A DNA stretch of 64,000 bases, from assembly GCA_032718475.1 (NCBI GenBank), contig JAUCBJ010009154.1, positions 55,503-119,502 on the forward strand, in the 5' to 3' direction. Origin of the DNA: Nemertoderma westbladi. Its lineage: Eukaryota; Xenacoelomorpha; Nemertodermatida; Nemertodermatidae. Every line of letters starts with the position of its first letter. Position 1 is the first letter of the stretch. Made by a program: the position numbers and the translations under genes. This document shows, one piece after another, positions 20,078-34,100 of this stretch. The notes below the pieces were generated by a model. The model had not been told where the DNA came from, searched no databases, and saw nothing but the letters and a program-made list of their open reading frames with translations.

Positions 20078-21900
20078 CTTTCTTTGCTATAAATGAGTCC
20101 GCCATATTAACTTATCCTTTCTTTGATATAAATGAGTCCGCCATATTAACTTATCCTTTCGATCTTTATCCTTTCGTTCTCTATAAATGAGTCCGCCATA
20201 TTAACTTATCCTTTCTTTACTATAAATGAGTCCGCCATATTAACTTATCCTTTCTTTGCTATAAATGAGTCCGCCATATTAACTTATCCTTTCTTTGATA
20301 TAAATGAGTCCGTCATATTAACTTATCCTTTCGATCTTTATCCTTTCGTTCTCTATAAATGAGTCCGCCATATTAACTTATCCTTTCTTCGCTATAAATG
20401 AGTCCGCCATATTAACTTATCCTTTCTTTGCTATAAATGAGTCCGCCATATTAACTTATCATTTCTTTGCTATAAATGAGTCCGCCATATTAACTTATCC
20501 TTTCTTTGCTATAAATGAGTCCGCCATATTAACTTATCCTTTCTTTGCTATAAATGAGTCCGACATATTAACTTATCCTTTCTTTGCTATAAATGAGTCC
20601 GCCATATTAACTTATCCTTTCTTTGCTATAAATGAGTCCGCCATATTAACTTATCCTATTCTTATCTATAAATGAGTCCGCCATATTAACTTATCCTTTC
20701 TTTGCTATAAATGAGTCCGCCATATTAACTTATCCTTTCTTTGCTATAAATGAGTCCGCCATATTAACTTATCCTTTCTTTGCTATAAATGAGTCCGCCA
20801 TATTAACTTATCCTTTCTTTGCTATAAATGAGTCCGCCATATTAACTTATCCTTTCGTTCTCTATAAATGAGTCCGCCATATTAACTTATCCTTTCTTTG
20901 CTATAAATGAGTCCGCCATATTAACTTATCCTTTCTTTGCTATAAATGAGTCCGCCATATTAACTTATCCTTTCTTTGCTATAAATGAGTCCGCCATATT
21001 AACTTATCCTTTCTTTGCTATAAATGAGTCCGCCATATTAACTTATCCTTTCTTTGCTATAAATGAGTCCGCCATATTAACTTATCCTTTCTTTGCTATA
21101 AATGAGTCCGCCATATTAACTTATCCTTTCTTTGCTATAAATGAGTCCGCCATATTAACTTATCCTTTCTTTGCTATAAATGAGTCCGCCATATTAACTT
21201 ATCCTTTCTTTGCTATAAATGAGTCCGCCATATTAACTTATCCTTTCGCTCTTTATCCTTTCGTTCTCTATAAATGAGTCCGCCATATTAACTTATCCTT
21301 TCTTTGCTATAAATGAGTCCGCCATATTAACTTATCATTTCTTTGCTATAAATGAGTCCGCCATATTAACTTATCCTTTCTTTGCTATAAATGAGTCCGC
21401 CATATTAACTTATCCTTTCTTTGCTATAAATGAGTCCGCCATATTAACTTATCCTTTCTTTGCTATAAATGAGTCCGCCATATTAACTTATCCTTTCTTT
21501 GCTATAAATGAGTCCGCCATATTAACTTATCCTTTCTTTGCTATAAATGAGTCCGCCATATTAACTTATCCTTTCGCTCTTTATCCTTTCGTTCTCTATA
21601 AATGAGTCCGCCATATTAACTTATCCTTTCTTTGCTATAAATGAGTCCGCCATATTAACTTATCATTTCTTTGCTATAAATGAGTCCGCCATATTAACTT
21701 ATCCTTTCTTTGCTATAAATGAGTCCGCCATATTAACTTATCCTTTCTTTGCTATAAATGAGTCCGACATATTAACTTATCCTTTCTTTGCTATAAATGA
21801 GTCCGCCATATTAACTTATCCTTTCTTTGCTATAAATGAGTCCGCCATATTAACTTATCCTATTCTTATCTATAAATGAGTCCGCCATATTAACTTATCC

Positions 21901-24900
21901 TTTCTTTGCTATAAATGAGTCCGCCATATTAACTTATCCTTTCTTTGCTATAAATGAGTCCGCCATATTAACTTATCCTTTCTTTGCTATAAATGAGTCC
22001 GCCATATTAACTTATCCTTTCGCCCTTTATCCTTTCGTTCTCTATAAATGAGTCCGCCATATTAACTTATCCTTTCTTTGCTATAAATGAGTCCGCCATA
22101 TTAACTTATCCTTTCTTTGCTATAAATGAGTCCGCCATATTAACTTATCCTTTCTTTGCTATAAATGAGTCCGCCATATTAACTTATCCTTTCTTTGCTA
22201 TAAATGAGTCCGCCATATTAACTTATCCTTTCTTTGCTATAAATGAGTCCGCCATATTAACTTATCCTTTCTTTGCTATAAATGAGTCCGCCATATTAAC
22301 TTATCCTTTCGCCCTTTATCCTTTCGTTCTCTATAAATGAGTCCGCCATATTAACTTATCCTTTCTTTGCTATAAATGAGTCCGCCATATTAACTTATCC
22401 TTTCTTTGCTATAAATGAGTCCGCCATATTAACTTATCCTTTCTTTGCTATAAATGAGTCCGCCATATTAACTTATCCTTTCTTTGCTATAAATGAGTCC
22501 GCCATATTAACTTATCCTTTCTTTGCTATAAATGAGTCCGCCATATTAACTTATCCTTTCGATCTTTATCCTTTCGTTCTCTATAAATGAGTCCGCCATA
22601 TTAACTTATCCTTTCTTTGCTATAAATGAGTCCGCCATATTAACTTATCCTTTCTTTGCTATAAATGAGTCCGCCATATTAACTTATCCTTTCGCCCTTT
22701 ATCCTTTCGTTCTCTATAAATGAGTCCGCCATATTAACTTATCCTTTCGTTCTCTATAAATGAGTCCGCCATATTAACTTATCCTTTCTTTGCTATAAAT
22801 GAGTCCGCCATATTAACTTATCCTTTCTTTGCTATAAATGAGTCCGCCATATTAACTTATCCTTTCGTTCTCTATAAATGAGTCCGCCATATTAACTTAT
22901 CCTTTCTTTGCTATAAATGAGTCCGCCATATTAACTTATCCTTTCTTTGCTATAAATGAGTCCGCCATATTAACTTATCCTTTCTTTGCTATAAATGAGT
23001 CCGCCATATTAACTTATCCTTTCGTTCTCTATAAATGAGTCCGCCATATTAACTTATCCTTTCTTTGCTATAAATGAGTCCGCCATATTAACTTATCCTT
23101 TCGCCCTTTATCCTTTCGTTCTCTATAAATGAGTCCGCCATATTAACTTATCCTTTCTTTACTATAAATGAGTCCGCCATATTAACTTATCCTTTCTTTG
23201 CTATAAATGAGTCCGCCATATTAACTTATCCTTTCTTTGCTATAAATGAGTCCGCCATATTAACTTATCCTTTCTTTGCTATAAATGAGTCCGCCATATT
23301 AACTTATCCTTTCTTTGCTATAAATGAGTCCGCCATATTAACTTATCCTTTCTTTGCTATAAATGAGTCCGCCATATTAACTTATCCTTTCTTTGCTATA
23401 AATGAGTCCGCCATATTAACTTATCCTTTCGTTCTCTATAAATGAGTCCGCCATATTAACTTATCCTTTCTTTGCTATAAATGAGTCCGCCATATTAACT
23501 TATCCTTTCTTTGCTATAAATGAGTCCGCCATATTAACTTATCCTTTCTTTGCTATAAATGAGTCCGCCATATTAACTTATCCTTTCTTTGCTATAAATG
23601 AGTCCGCCATATTAACTTATCCTTTCTTTGCTATAAATGAGTCCGCCATATTAACTTATCCTTTCTTTGCTATAAATGAGTCCGCCATATTAACTTATCC
23701 TTTCTTTGCTATAAATGAGTCCGCCATATTAACTTATCCTTTCTTTGCTATAAATGAGTCCGCCATATTAACTTATCCTTTCTTTACTATAAATGAGTCC
23801 GCCATATTAACTTATCCTTTCTTTGCTATAAATGAGTCCGCCATATTAACTTATCCTTTCGTTCTCTATAAATGAGTCCGCCATATTAACTTATCCTTTC
23901 TTTGCTATAAATGAGTCCGCCATATTAACTTATCCTTTCTTTGCTATAAATGAGTCCGCCATATTAACTTATCCTTTCTTTGCTATAAATGAGTCCGCCA
24001 TATTAACTTATCCTTTCTTTGCTATAAATGAGTCCGCCATATTAACTTATCCTTTCTTTGCTATAAATGAGTCCGCCATATTAACTTATCCTTTCTTTGC
24101 TATAAATGAGTCCGCCATATTAACTTATCCTTTCGTTCTCTATAAATGAGTCCGCCATATTAACTTATCCTTTCGTTCTCTATAAATGAGTCCGCCATAT
24201 TAACTTATCCTTTCTTTGCTATAAATGAGTCCGCCATATTAACTTATCCTTTCTTTGCTATAAATGAGTCCGCCATATTAACTTATCCTTTCGTTCTCTA
24301 TAAATGAGTCCGCCATATTAACTTATCCTTTCTTTGCTATAAATGAGTCCGCCATATTAACTTATCCTTTCTTTGCTATAAATGAGTCCGTCATATTAAC
24401 TTATCCTTTCGTTCTCTATAAATGAGTCCGCCATATTAACTTATCCTTTCTTTGCTATAAATGAGTCCGCCATATTAACTTATCCTTTCGTTCTCTATAA
24501 ATGAGTCCGCCATATTAACTTATCCTTTCTTTGCTATAAATGAGTCCGCCATATTAACTTATCCTTTCGCCCTTTATCCTTTCGTTCTCTATAAATGAGT
24601 CCGCCATATTAACTTATCCTTTCTTTGCTATAAATGAGTCCGCCATATTAACTTATCCTTTCGTTCTCTATAAATGAGTCCGCCATATTAACTTATCCTT
24701 TCGTTCTCTATAAATGAGTCCGCCATATTAACTTATCCTTTCTTTGCTATAAATGAGTCCGCCATATTAACTTATCCTTTCTTTGCTATAAATGAGTCCG
24801 CCATATTAACTTATCCTTTCGTTCTCTATAAATGAGTCCGCCATATTAACTTATCCTTTCTTTGCTATAAATGAGTCCGCCATATTAACTTATCCTTTCT

Positions 24901-27768
24901 TTGCTATAAATGAGTCCGCCATATTAACTTATCCTTTCGCCCTTTATCCTTTCGTTCTCTATAAATGAGTCCGCCATATTAACTTATCCTTTCTTTGCTA
25001 TAAATGAGTCCGCCATATTAACTTATCCTTTCTTTGCTATAAATGAGTCCGCCATATTAACTTATCCTTTCGCCCTTTATCCTTTCGTTCTCTATAAATG
25101 AGTCCGCCATATTAACTTATCCTTTCTTTGCTATAAATGAGTCCGCCATATTAACTTATCCTTTCTTTGCTATAAATGAGTCCGCCGTATTAACTTATCC
25201 TTTCGATCTTTATCCTTTCGCCCTTTATCCTTTCGTTCTCTATAAATGAGTCCGCCATATTAACTTATCCTTTCGCCCTTTATCCTTTCGTTCTCTATAA
25301 ATGAGTCCGCCATATTAACTTATCCTTTCTTTGCTATAAATGAGTCCGCCATATTAACTTATCCTTTCTTTGCTATAAATGAGTCCGCCGTATTAACTTA
25401 TCCTTTCGATCTTTATCCTTTCGTTCTCTATAAATGAGTCCGCCATATTAACTTATCCTTTCGCCCTTTATCCTTTCGTTCTCTATAAATGAGTCCGCCA
25501 TATTAACTTATCCTTTCTTTGCTATAAATGAGTCCGCCGTATTAACTTATCCTTTCGATCTTTATCCTTTCGTTCTCTATAAATGAGTCCGCCATATTAA
25601 CTTATCCTTTCGATCTTCCTCCTTTCGTTCTCTATAAATGAGTCCGCCATATTAACTTATCCTTTCGTTCTCTATAAATGAGTCCGTCATATTAACTTAT
25701 CCTTTCTTTGCTATAAATGAGTCCGCCATATTAACTTATCCTTTCGATCTTCCTCCTTTCGTTCTCTATAAATGAGTCCGCCATATTAACTTATCCTTTC
25801 TTTGCTATAAATGAGTCCGCCATATTAACTTATCCTTTCGATCTTCCTCCTTTCCTTCTCTATAAATGAGTCCGCCATATTAACTTATCCTTTCGATCTT
25901 CCTCCTTTCGTTCTCTATAAATGAGTCCGCCATATTAACTTATCCTTTCGTTCTCTATAAATGAGTCCGCCATATTAACTTATCCTTTCGCCCTTTATCC
26001 TTTCGTTCTCTATAAATGAGTCCGCCATATTAACTTATCCTTTCTTTGCTATAAATGAGTCCGCCATATTAACTTATCCTTTCTTTGCTATAAATGAGTC
26101 CGCCATATTAACTTATCCTTTCGCCCTTTATCCTTTCGTTCTCTATAAATGAGTCCGCCATATTAACTTATCCTTTCTTTGCTATAAATGAGTCCGCCAT
26201 ATTAACTTATCCTTTCTTTGCTATAAATGAGTCCGCCATATTAACTTATCCTTTCGCCCTTTATCCTTTCGTTCTCTATAAATGAGTCCGCCATATTAAC
26301 TTATCCTTTCTTTGCTATAAATGAGTCCGCCATATTAACTTATCCTTTCTTTGCTATAAATGAGTCCGCCGTATTAACTTATCCTTTCGATCTTTATCCT
26401 TTCGCCCTTTATCCTTTCGTTCTCTATAAATGAGTCCGCCATATTAACTTATCCTTTCGCCCTTTATCCTTTCGTTCTCTATAAATGAGTCCGCCATATT
26501 AACTTATCCTTTCTTTGCTATAAATGAGTCCGCCGTATTAACTTATCCTTTCGCCCTTTATCCTTTCGTTCTCTATAAATGAGTCCGCCATATTAACTTA
26601 TCCTTTCGCCCTTTATCCTTTCGTTCTCTATAAATGAGTCCGCCATATTAACTTATCCTTTCTTTGCTATAAATGAGTCCGCCGTATTAACTTATCCTTT
26701 CGCCCTTTATCCTTTCGTTCTCTATAAATGAGTCCGCCGTATTAACTTATCCTTTCGCCCTTTATCCTTTCGTTCTCTATAAATGAGTCCGGCATATTAA
26801 CTTATCCTTTCTTTGCTATAAATGAGTCCGCCATATTAACTTATCCTTTCTTTGCTATAAATGAGTCCGCCATATTAACTTATCCTTTCTTTGCTATAAA
26901 TGAGTCCGCCATATTAACTTATCCTTTCGTTCTCTATAAATGAGTCCGCCATATTAACTTATCCTTTCGTTCTCTATAAATGAGTCCGCCATATTAACTT
27001 ATCCTTTCGTTCTCTATAAATGAGTCCGCCATATTAACTTATCCTTTCGTTCTCTATAAATGAGTCCGCCATATTAACTTATCCTTTCGCCCTTTATCCT
27101 TTCGTTCTCTATAAATGAGTCCGCCATATTAACTTATCCTTTCTTTGCTATAAATGAGTCCGCCATATTAACTTATCCTTTCTTTGCTATAAATGAGTCC
27201 GCCATATTAACTTATCCTTTCTTTGCTATAAATGAGTCCGCCATATTAACTTATCCTTTCTTTGCTATAAATGAGTCCGCCATATTAACTTATCCTTTCT
27301 TTGCTATAAATGAGTCCGCCATATTAACTTATCCTTTCGTTCTCTATAAATGAGTCCGCCATATTAACTTATCCTTTCTTTGCTATAAATGAGTCCGCCA
27401 TATTAACTTATCCTTTCTTTGCTATAAATGAGTCCGCCATATTAACTTATCCTTTCTTTGCTATAAATGAGTCCGCCATATTAACTTATCATTTCTTTGC
27501 TATAAATGAGTCCGCCATATTAACTTATCCTTTCTTTGCTATAAATGAGTCCGCCATATTAACTTATCCTTTCTTTGCTATAAATGAGTCCGCCATATTA
27601 ACTTATCCTTTCCTTCTCTATAAATGAGTCCGCCATATTAACTTATACTTTCTTTGCTATAAATGAGTCCGCCATATTAACTTATCCTTTCTTTGCTATA
27701 AATGAGTCCGCCATATTAACTTATCCTTTCCTTCTCTATAAATGAGTCCGCCATATTAACTTATCCTT
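21901..27768 (+). repeat. Satellite zone 2: 39/40-bp with TTTATCC-type 55-bp monomers
   Basis: The 42-bp type disappears, 40-bp units (CGTTCT) become common, and 55-bp units have spacers with CGCCCTTTATCC or CGATCTTTATCC. The derived CGATCTTCCTCC spacer first appears at about 25601. CCGCCGTATT core variants cluster at 25180-26760. Confidence 0.8.
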
Positions 27769-30700
27769 TCGATCTTCCTCCTTTCGTTCTCTATAAATGA
27801 GTCCGCCATATTAACTTATCCTTTCGATCTTCCTCCTTTCGTTCTCTATAAATGAGTCCGCCATATTAACTTATCCTTTCGATCTTCCTCCTTTCGTTCT
27901 CTATAAATGAGTCCGCCATATTAACTTATCCTTTCGATCTTCCTCCTTTCGTTCTCTATAAATGAGTCCGCCATATTAACTTATCCTTTCGATCTTCCTC
28001 CTTTCGTTCTCTATAAATGAGTCCGCCATATTAACTTATCCTTTCGATCTTCCTCCTTTCGTTCTCTATAAATGAGTCCGCCATATTAACTTATCCTTTC
28101 GATCTTCCTCCTTTCGTTCTCTATAAATGAGTCCGCCATATTAACTTATCCTTTCGATCTTCCTCCTTTCGTTCTCTATAAATGAGTCCGCCATATTAAC
28201 TTATCCTTTCGATCTTCCTCCTTTCCTTCTCTATAAATGAGTCCGCCATATTAACTTATCCTTTCGATCTTCCTCCTTTCGTTCTCTATAAATGAGTCCG
28301 CCATATTAACTTATCCTTTCGATCTTCCTCCTTTCGTTCTCTATAAATGAGTCCGCCATATTAACTTATCCTTTCGATCTTCCTCCTTTCGTTCTCTATA
28401 AATGAGTCCGCCATATTAACTTATCCTTTCGATCTTCCTCCTTTCGTTCTCTATAAATGAGTCCGCCATATTAACTTATCCTTTCGATCTTCCTCCTTTC
28501 GTTCTCTATAAATGAGTCCGCCATATTAACTTATCCTTTCGATCTTCCTCCTTTCGTTCTCTATAAATGAGTCCGCCATATTAACTTATCCTTTCGATCT
28601 TCCTCCTTTCGTTCTCTATAAATGAGTCCGCCATATTAACTTATCCTTTCGATCTTCCTCCTTTCCTTCTCTATAAATGAGTCCGCCATATTAACTTATC
28701 CTTTCGATCTTCCTCCTTTCGTTCTCTATAAATGAGTCCGCCATATTAACTTATCCTTTCGATCTTCCTCCTTTCGTTCTCTATAAATGAGTCCGCCATA
28801 TTAACTTATCCTTTCGATCTTCCTCCTTTCGTTCTCTATAAATGAGTCCGCCATATTAACTTATCCTTTCGATCTTCCTCCTTTCGTTCTCTATAAATGA
28901 GTCCGCCATATTAACTTATCCTTTCGATCTTCCTCCTTTCCTTCTCTATAAATGAGTCCGCCATATTAACTTATCCTTTCGATCTTCCTCCTTTCGTTCT
29001 CTATAAATGAGTCCGCCATATTAACTTATCCTTTCGATCTTCCTCCTTTCGTTCTCTATAAATGAGTCCGCCATATTAACTTATCCTTTCGATCTTCCTC
29101 CTTTCGTTCTCTATAAATGAGTCCGCCATATTAACTTATCCTTTCGATCTTCCTCCTTTCGTTCTCTATAAATGAGTCCGCCATATTAACTTATCCTTTT
29201 GATCTTCCTCCTTTCGTTCTCTATAAATGAGTCCGCCATATTAACTTATCCTTTCGATCTTCCTCCTTTCGTTCTCTATAAATGAGTCCGCCATATTAAC
29301 TTATCCTTTCGATCTTCCTCCTTTCGTTCTCTATAAATGAGTCCGCCATATTAACTTATCCTTTCGATCTTCCTCCTTTCGTTCTCTATAAATGAGTCCG
29401 CCATATTAACTTATCCTTTCGATCTTCCTCCTTTCGTTCTCTATAAATGAGTCCGCCATATTAACTTATCCTTTCGATCTTCCTCCTTTCCTTCTCTATA
29501 AATGAGTCCGCCATATTAACTTATCCTTTCGATCTTCCTCCTTTCGTTCTCTATAAATGAGTCCGCCATATTAACTTATCCTTTCGATCTTCCTCCTTTC
29601 GTTCTCTATAAATGAGTCCGCCATATTAACTTATCCTTTCGATCTTCCTCCTTTCGTTCTCTATAAATGAGTCCGCCATATTAACTTATCCTTTCGATCT
29701 TCCTCCTTTCGTTCTCTATAAATGAGTCCGCCATATTAACTTATCCTTTCGATCTTCCTCCTTTCGTTCTCTATAAATGAGTCCGCCATATTAACTTATC
29801 CTTTCGATCTTCCTCCTTTCGTTCTCTATAAATGAGTCCGCCATATTAACTTATCCTTTCGATCTTCCTCCTTTCGTTCTCTATAAATGAGTCCGCCATA
29901 TTAACTTATCCTTTCGATCTTCCTCCTTTCGTTCTCTATAAATGAGTCCGCCATATTAACTTATCCTTTCGATCTTCCTCCTTTCGTTCTCTATAAATGA
30001 GTCCGCCATATTAACTTATCCTTTCGATCTTCCTCCTTTCGTTCTCTATAAATGAGTCCGCCATATTAACTTATCCTTTCGATCTTCCTCCTTTCGTTCT
30101 CTATAAATGAGTCCGCCATATTAACTTATCCTTTCGATCTTCCTCCTTTCGTTCTCTATAAATGAGTCCGCCATATTAACTTATCCTTTCGATCTTCCTC
30201 CTTTCGTTCTCTATAAATGAGTCCGCCATATTAACTTATCCTTTCGATCTTCCTCCTTTCGTTCTCTATAAATGAGTCCGCCATATTAACTTATCCTTTC
30301 GATCTTCCTCCTTTCGTTCTCTATAAATGAGTCCGCCATATTAACTTATCCTTTCGATCTTCCTCCTTTCGTTCTCTATAAATGAGTCCGCCATATTAAC
30401 TTATCCTTTCGATCTTCCTCCTTTCGTTCTCTATAAATGAGTCCGCCATATTAACTTATCCTTTCGATCTTCCTCCTTTCGTTCTCTATAAATGAGTCCG
30501 CCATATTAACTTATCCTTTCGATCTTCCTCCTTTCGTTCTCTATAAATGAGTCCGCCATATTAACTTATCCTTTCGATCTTCCTCCTTTCGTTCTCTATA
30601 AATGAGTCCGCCATATTAACTTATCCTTTCGATCTTCCTCCTTTCGTTCTCTATAAATGAGTCCGCCATATTAACTTATCCTTTCGATCTTCCTCCTTTC

Positions 30701-31120
30701 GTTCTCTATAAATGAGTCCGCCATATTAACTTATCCTTTCGATCTTCCTCCTTTCGTTCTCTATAAATGAGTCCGCCATATTAACTTATCCTTTCGATCT
30801 TCCTCCTTTCCTTCTCTATAAATGAGTCCGCCATATTAACTTATCCTTTCGATCTTCCTCCTTTCGTTCTCTATAAATGAGTCCGCCATATTAACTTATC
30901 CTTTCGATCTTCCTCCTTTCCTTCTCTATAAATGAGTCCGCCATATTAACTTATCCTTTCGATCTTCCTCCTTTCGTTCTCTATAAATGAGTCCGCCATA
31001 TTAACTTATCCTTTCGATCTTCCTCCTTTCGTTCTCTATAAATGAGTCCGCCATATTAACTTATCCTTTCGATCTTCCTCCTTTCGTTCTCTATAAATGA
31101 GTCCGCCATATTAACTTATC
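27769..31120 (+). repeat. Satellite zone 3: homogeneous 55-bp array
   Basis: About 61 consecutive 55-bp monomers with the CGATCTTCCTCC spacer. They vary almost only at CGTTCT or CCTTCT, plus one CTTTTGATC near 29200. No 39-bp unit interrupts. The uniformity indicates recent amplification or efficient homogenisation. Confidence 0.88.
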
Positions 31121-34100
31121 CTTTCCTTCTCTATAAATGAGTCCGCCATATTAACTTATACTTTCTTTGCTATAAATGAGTCCGCCATATTAACTTATCC
31201 TTTCCTTCTCTATAAATGAGTCCGCCATATTAACTTATACTTTCTTTGCTATAAATGAGTCCGCCATATTAACTTATCCTTTCCTTCTCTATAAATGAGT
31301 CCGCCATATTAACTTATACTTTCTTTGCTATAAATGAGTCCGCCATATTAACTTATCCTTTCTTTGCTATAAATGAGTCCGCCATATTAACTTATCCTTT
31401 CCTTCTCTATAAATGAGTCCGCCATATTAACTTATCCTTTCGATCTTCCTCCTTTCGTTCTCTATAAATGAGTCCGCCATATTAACTTATCCTTTCGATC
31501 TTCCTCCTTTCGTTCTCTATAAATGAGTCCGCCATATTAACTTATCCTTTCGATCTTCCTCCTTTCGTTCTCTATAAATGAGTCCGCCATATTAACTTAT
31601 CCTTTCGATCTTCCTCCTTTCGTTCTCTATAAATGAGTCCGCCATATTAACTTATCCTTTCGATCTTCCTCCTTTCGTTCTCTATAAATGAGTCCGCCAT
31701 ATTAACTTATCCTTTCGTTCTCTATAAATGAGTCCGCCATATTAACTTATCCTTTCGATCTTCCTCCTTTCGTTCTCTATAAATGAGTCCGCCATATTAA
31801 CTTATCCTTTCGATCTTCCTCCTTTCGTTCTCTATAAATGAGTCCGCCATATTAACTTATCCTTTCGATCTTCCTCCTTTCGTTCTCTATAAATGAGTCC
31901 GCCATATTAACTTATCCTTTCGATCTTCCTCCTTTCGTTCTCTATAAATGAGTCCGCCATATTAACTTATCCTTTCGATCTTCCTCCTTTCCTTCTCTAT
32001 AAATGAGTCCGCCATATTAACTTATCCTTTCGATCTTCCTCCTTTCGTTCTCTATAAATGAGTCCGCCATATTAACTTATCCTTTCGATCTTCCTCCTTT
32101 CGTTCTCTATAAATGAGTCCGCCATATTAACTTATACTTTCGATCTTCCTCCTTTCGTTCTCTATAAATGAGTCCGCCATATTAACTTATCCTTTCGATC
32201 TTCCTCCTTTCGTTCTCTATAAATGAGTCCGCCATATTAACTTATCCTTTCTTTGCTATAAATGAGTCCGCCATATTAACTTATCCTTTCCTTCTCTATA
32301 AATGAGTCCGCCATATTAACTTATACTTTCTTTGCTATAAATGAGTCCGCCATATTAACTTATCCTTTCTTTGCTATAAATGAGTCCGCCATATTAACTT
32401 ATCCTTTCCTTCTCTATAAATGAGTCCGCCATATTAACTTATCCTTTCGATCTTCCTCCTTTCGTTCTCTATAAATGAGTCCGCCATATTAACTTATCCT
32501 TTCGATCTTCCTCCTTTCGTTCTCTATAAATGAGTCCGCCATATTAACTTATCCTTTCGATCTTCCTCCTTTCGTTCTCTATAAATGAGTCCGCCATATT
32601 AACTTATCCTTTCGATCTTCCTCCTTTCGTTCTCTATAAATGAGTCCGCCATATTAACTTATCCTTTCGATCTTCCTCCTTTCGTTCTCTATAAATGAGT
32701 CCGCCATATTAACTTATCCTTTCGATCTTCCTCCTTTCGTTCTCTATAAATGAGTCCGCCATATTAACTTATCCTTTCGATCTTCCTCCTTTCGTTCTCT
32801 ATAAATGAGTCCGCCATATTAACTTATCCTTTCGATCTTCCTCCTTTCGTTCTCTATAAATGAGTCCGCCATATTAACTTATCCTTTCGATCTTCCTCCT
32901 TTCGTTCTCTATAAATGAGTCCGCCATATTAACTTATCCTTTCGATCTTCCTCCTTTCGTTCTCTATAAATGAGTCCGCCATATTAACTTATCCTTTCGA
33001 TCTTCCTCCTTTCGTTCTCTATAAATGAGTCCGCCATATTAACTTATCCTTTCCTTCTCTATAAATGAGTCCGCCATATTAACTTATACTTTCTTTGCTA
33101 TAAATGAGTCCGCCATATTAACTTATCCTTTCCTTCTCTATAAATGAGTCCGCCATATTAACTTATACTTTCTTTGCTATAAATGAGTCCGCCATATTAA
33201 CTTATCCTTTCCTTCTCTATAAATGAGTCCGCCATATTAACTTATACTTTCTTTGCTATAAATGAGTCCGCCATATTAACTTATCCTTTCTTTGCTATAA
33301 ATGAGTCCGCCATATTAACTTATCCTTTCCTTCTCTATAAATGAGTCCGCCATATTAACTTATCCTTTCGATCTTCCTCCTTTCGTTCTCTATAAATGAG
33401 TCCGCCATATTAACTTATCCTTTCGATCTTCCTCCTTTCGTTCTCTATAAATGAGTCCGCCATATTAACTTATCCTTTCGATCTTCCTCCTTTCGTTCTC
33501 TATAAATGAGTCCGCCATATTAACTTATCCTTTCGATCTTCCTCCTTTCGTTCTCTATAAATGAGTCTGCCATATTAACTTATCCTTTCGATCTTCCTCC
33601 TTTCCTTCTCTATAAATGAGTCCGCCATATTAACTTATCCTTTCGATCTTCCTCCTTTCGTTCTCTATAAATGAGTCCGCCATATTAACTTATCCTTTCG
33701 ATCTTCCTCCTTTCGTTCTCTATAAATGAGTCCGCCATATTAACTTATACTTTCGATCTTCCTCCTTTCGTTCTCTATAAATGAGTCCGCCATATTAACT
33801 TATCCTTTCGTTCTCTATAAATGAGTCCGCCATATTAACTTATCCTTTCTTTGCTATAAATGAGTCCGCCATATTAACTTATCCTTTCTTTGCTATAAAT
33901 GAGTCCGCCATATTAACTTATCCTTTCTTTGCTATAAATGAGTCCGCCATATTAACTTATCCTTTCTTTGCTATAAATGAGTCCGCCATATTAACTTATC
34001 CTTTCGATCTTCCTCCTTTCGTTCTCTATAAATGAGTCCGCCATATTAACTTATCCTTTCGATCTTCCTCCTTTCGTTCTCTATAAATGAGTCCGCCATA

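Larger units (their letters stand above)
16300..21900 (+). repeat. Satellite zone 1: 39- and 42-bp monomers
   Basis: This is the only zone with the 42-bp monomer (spacer CTATTCTTATCT). The last examples, shortened by two bases, are near 20660 and 21865. Occasional 40-bp and 55-bp (CGATCTTTATCC or CGCTCTTTATCC) units occur. Because 39 and 42 are both multiples of three, a long frame stays open over 16227-17387 until the first 55-bp unit shifts it. Confidence 0.85.
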
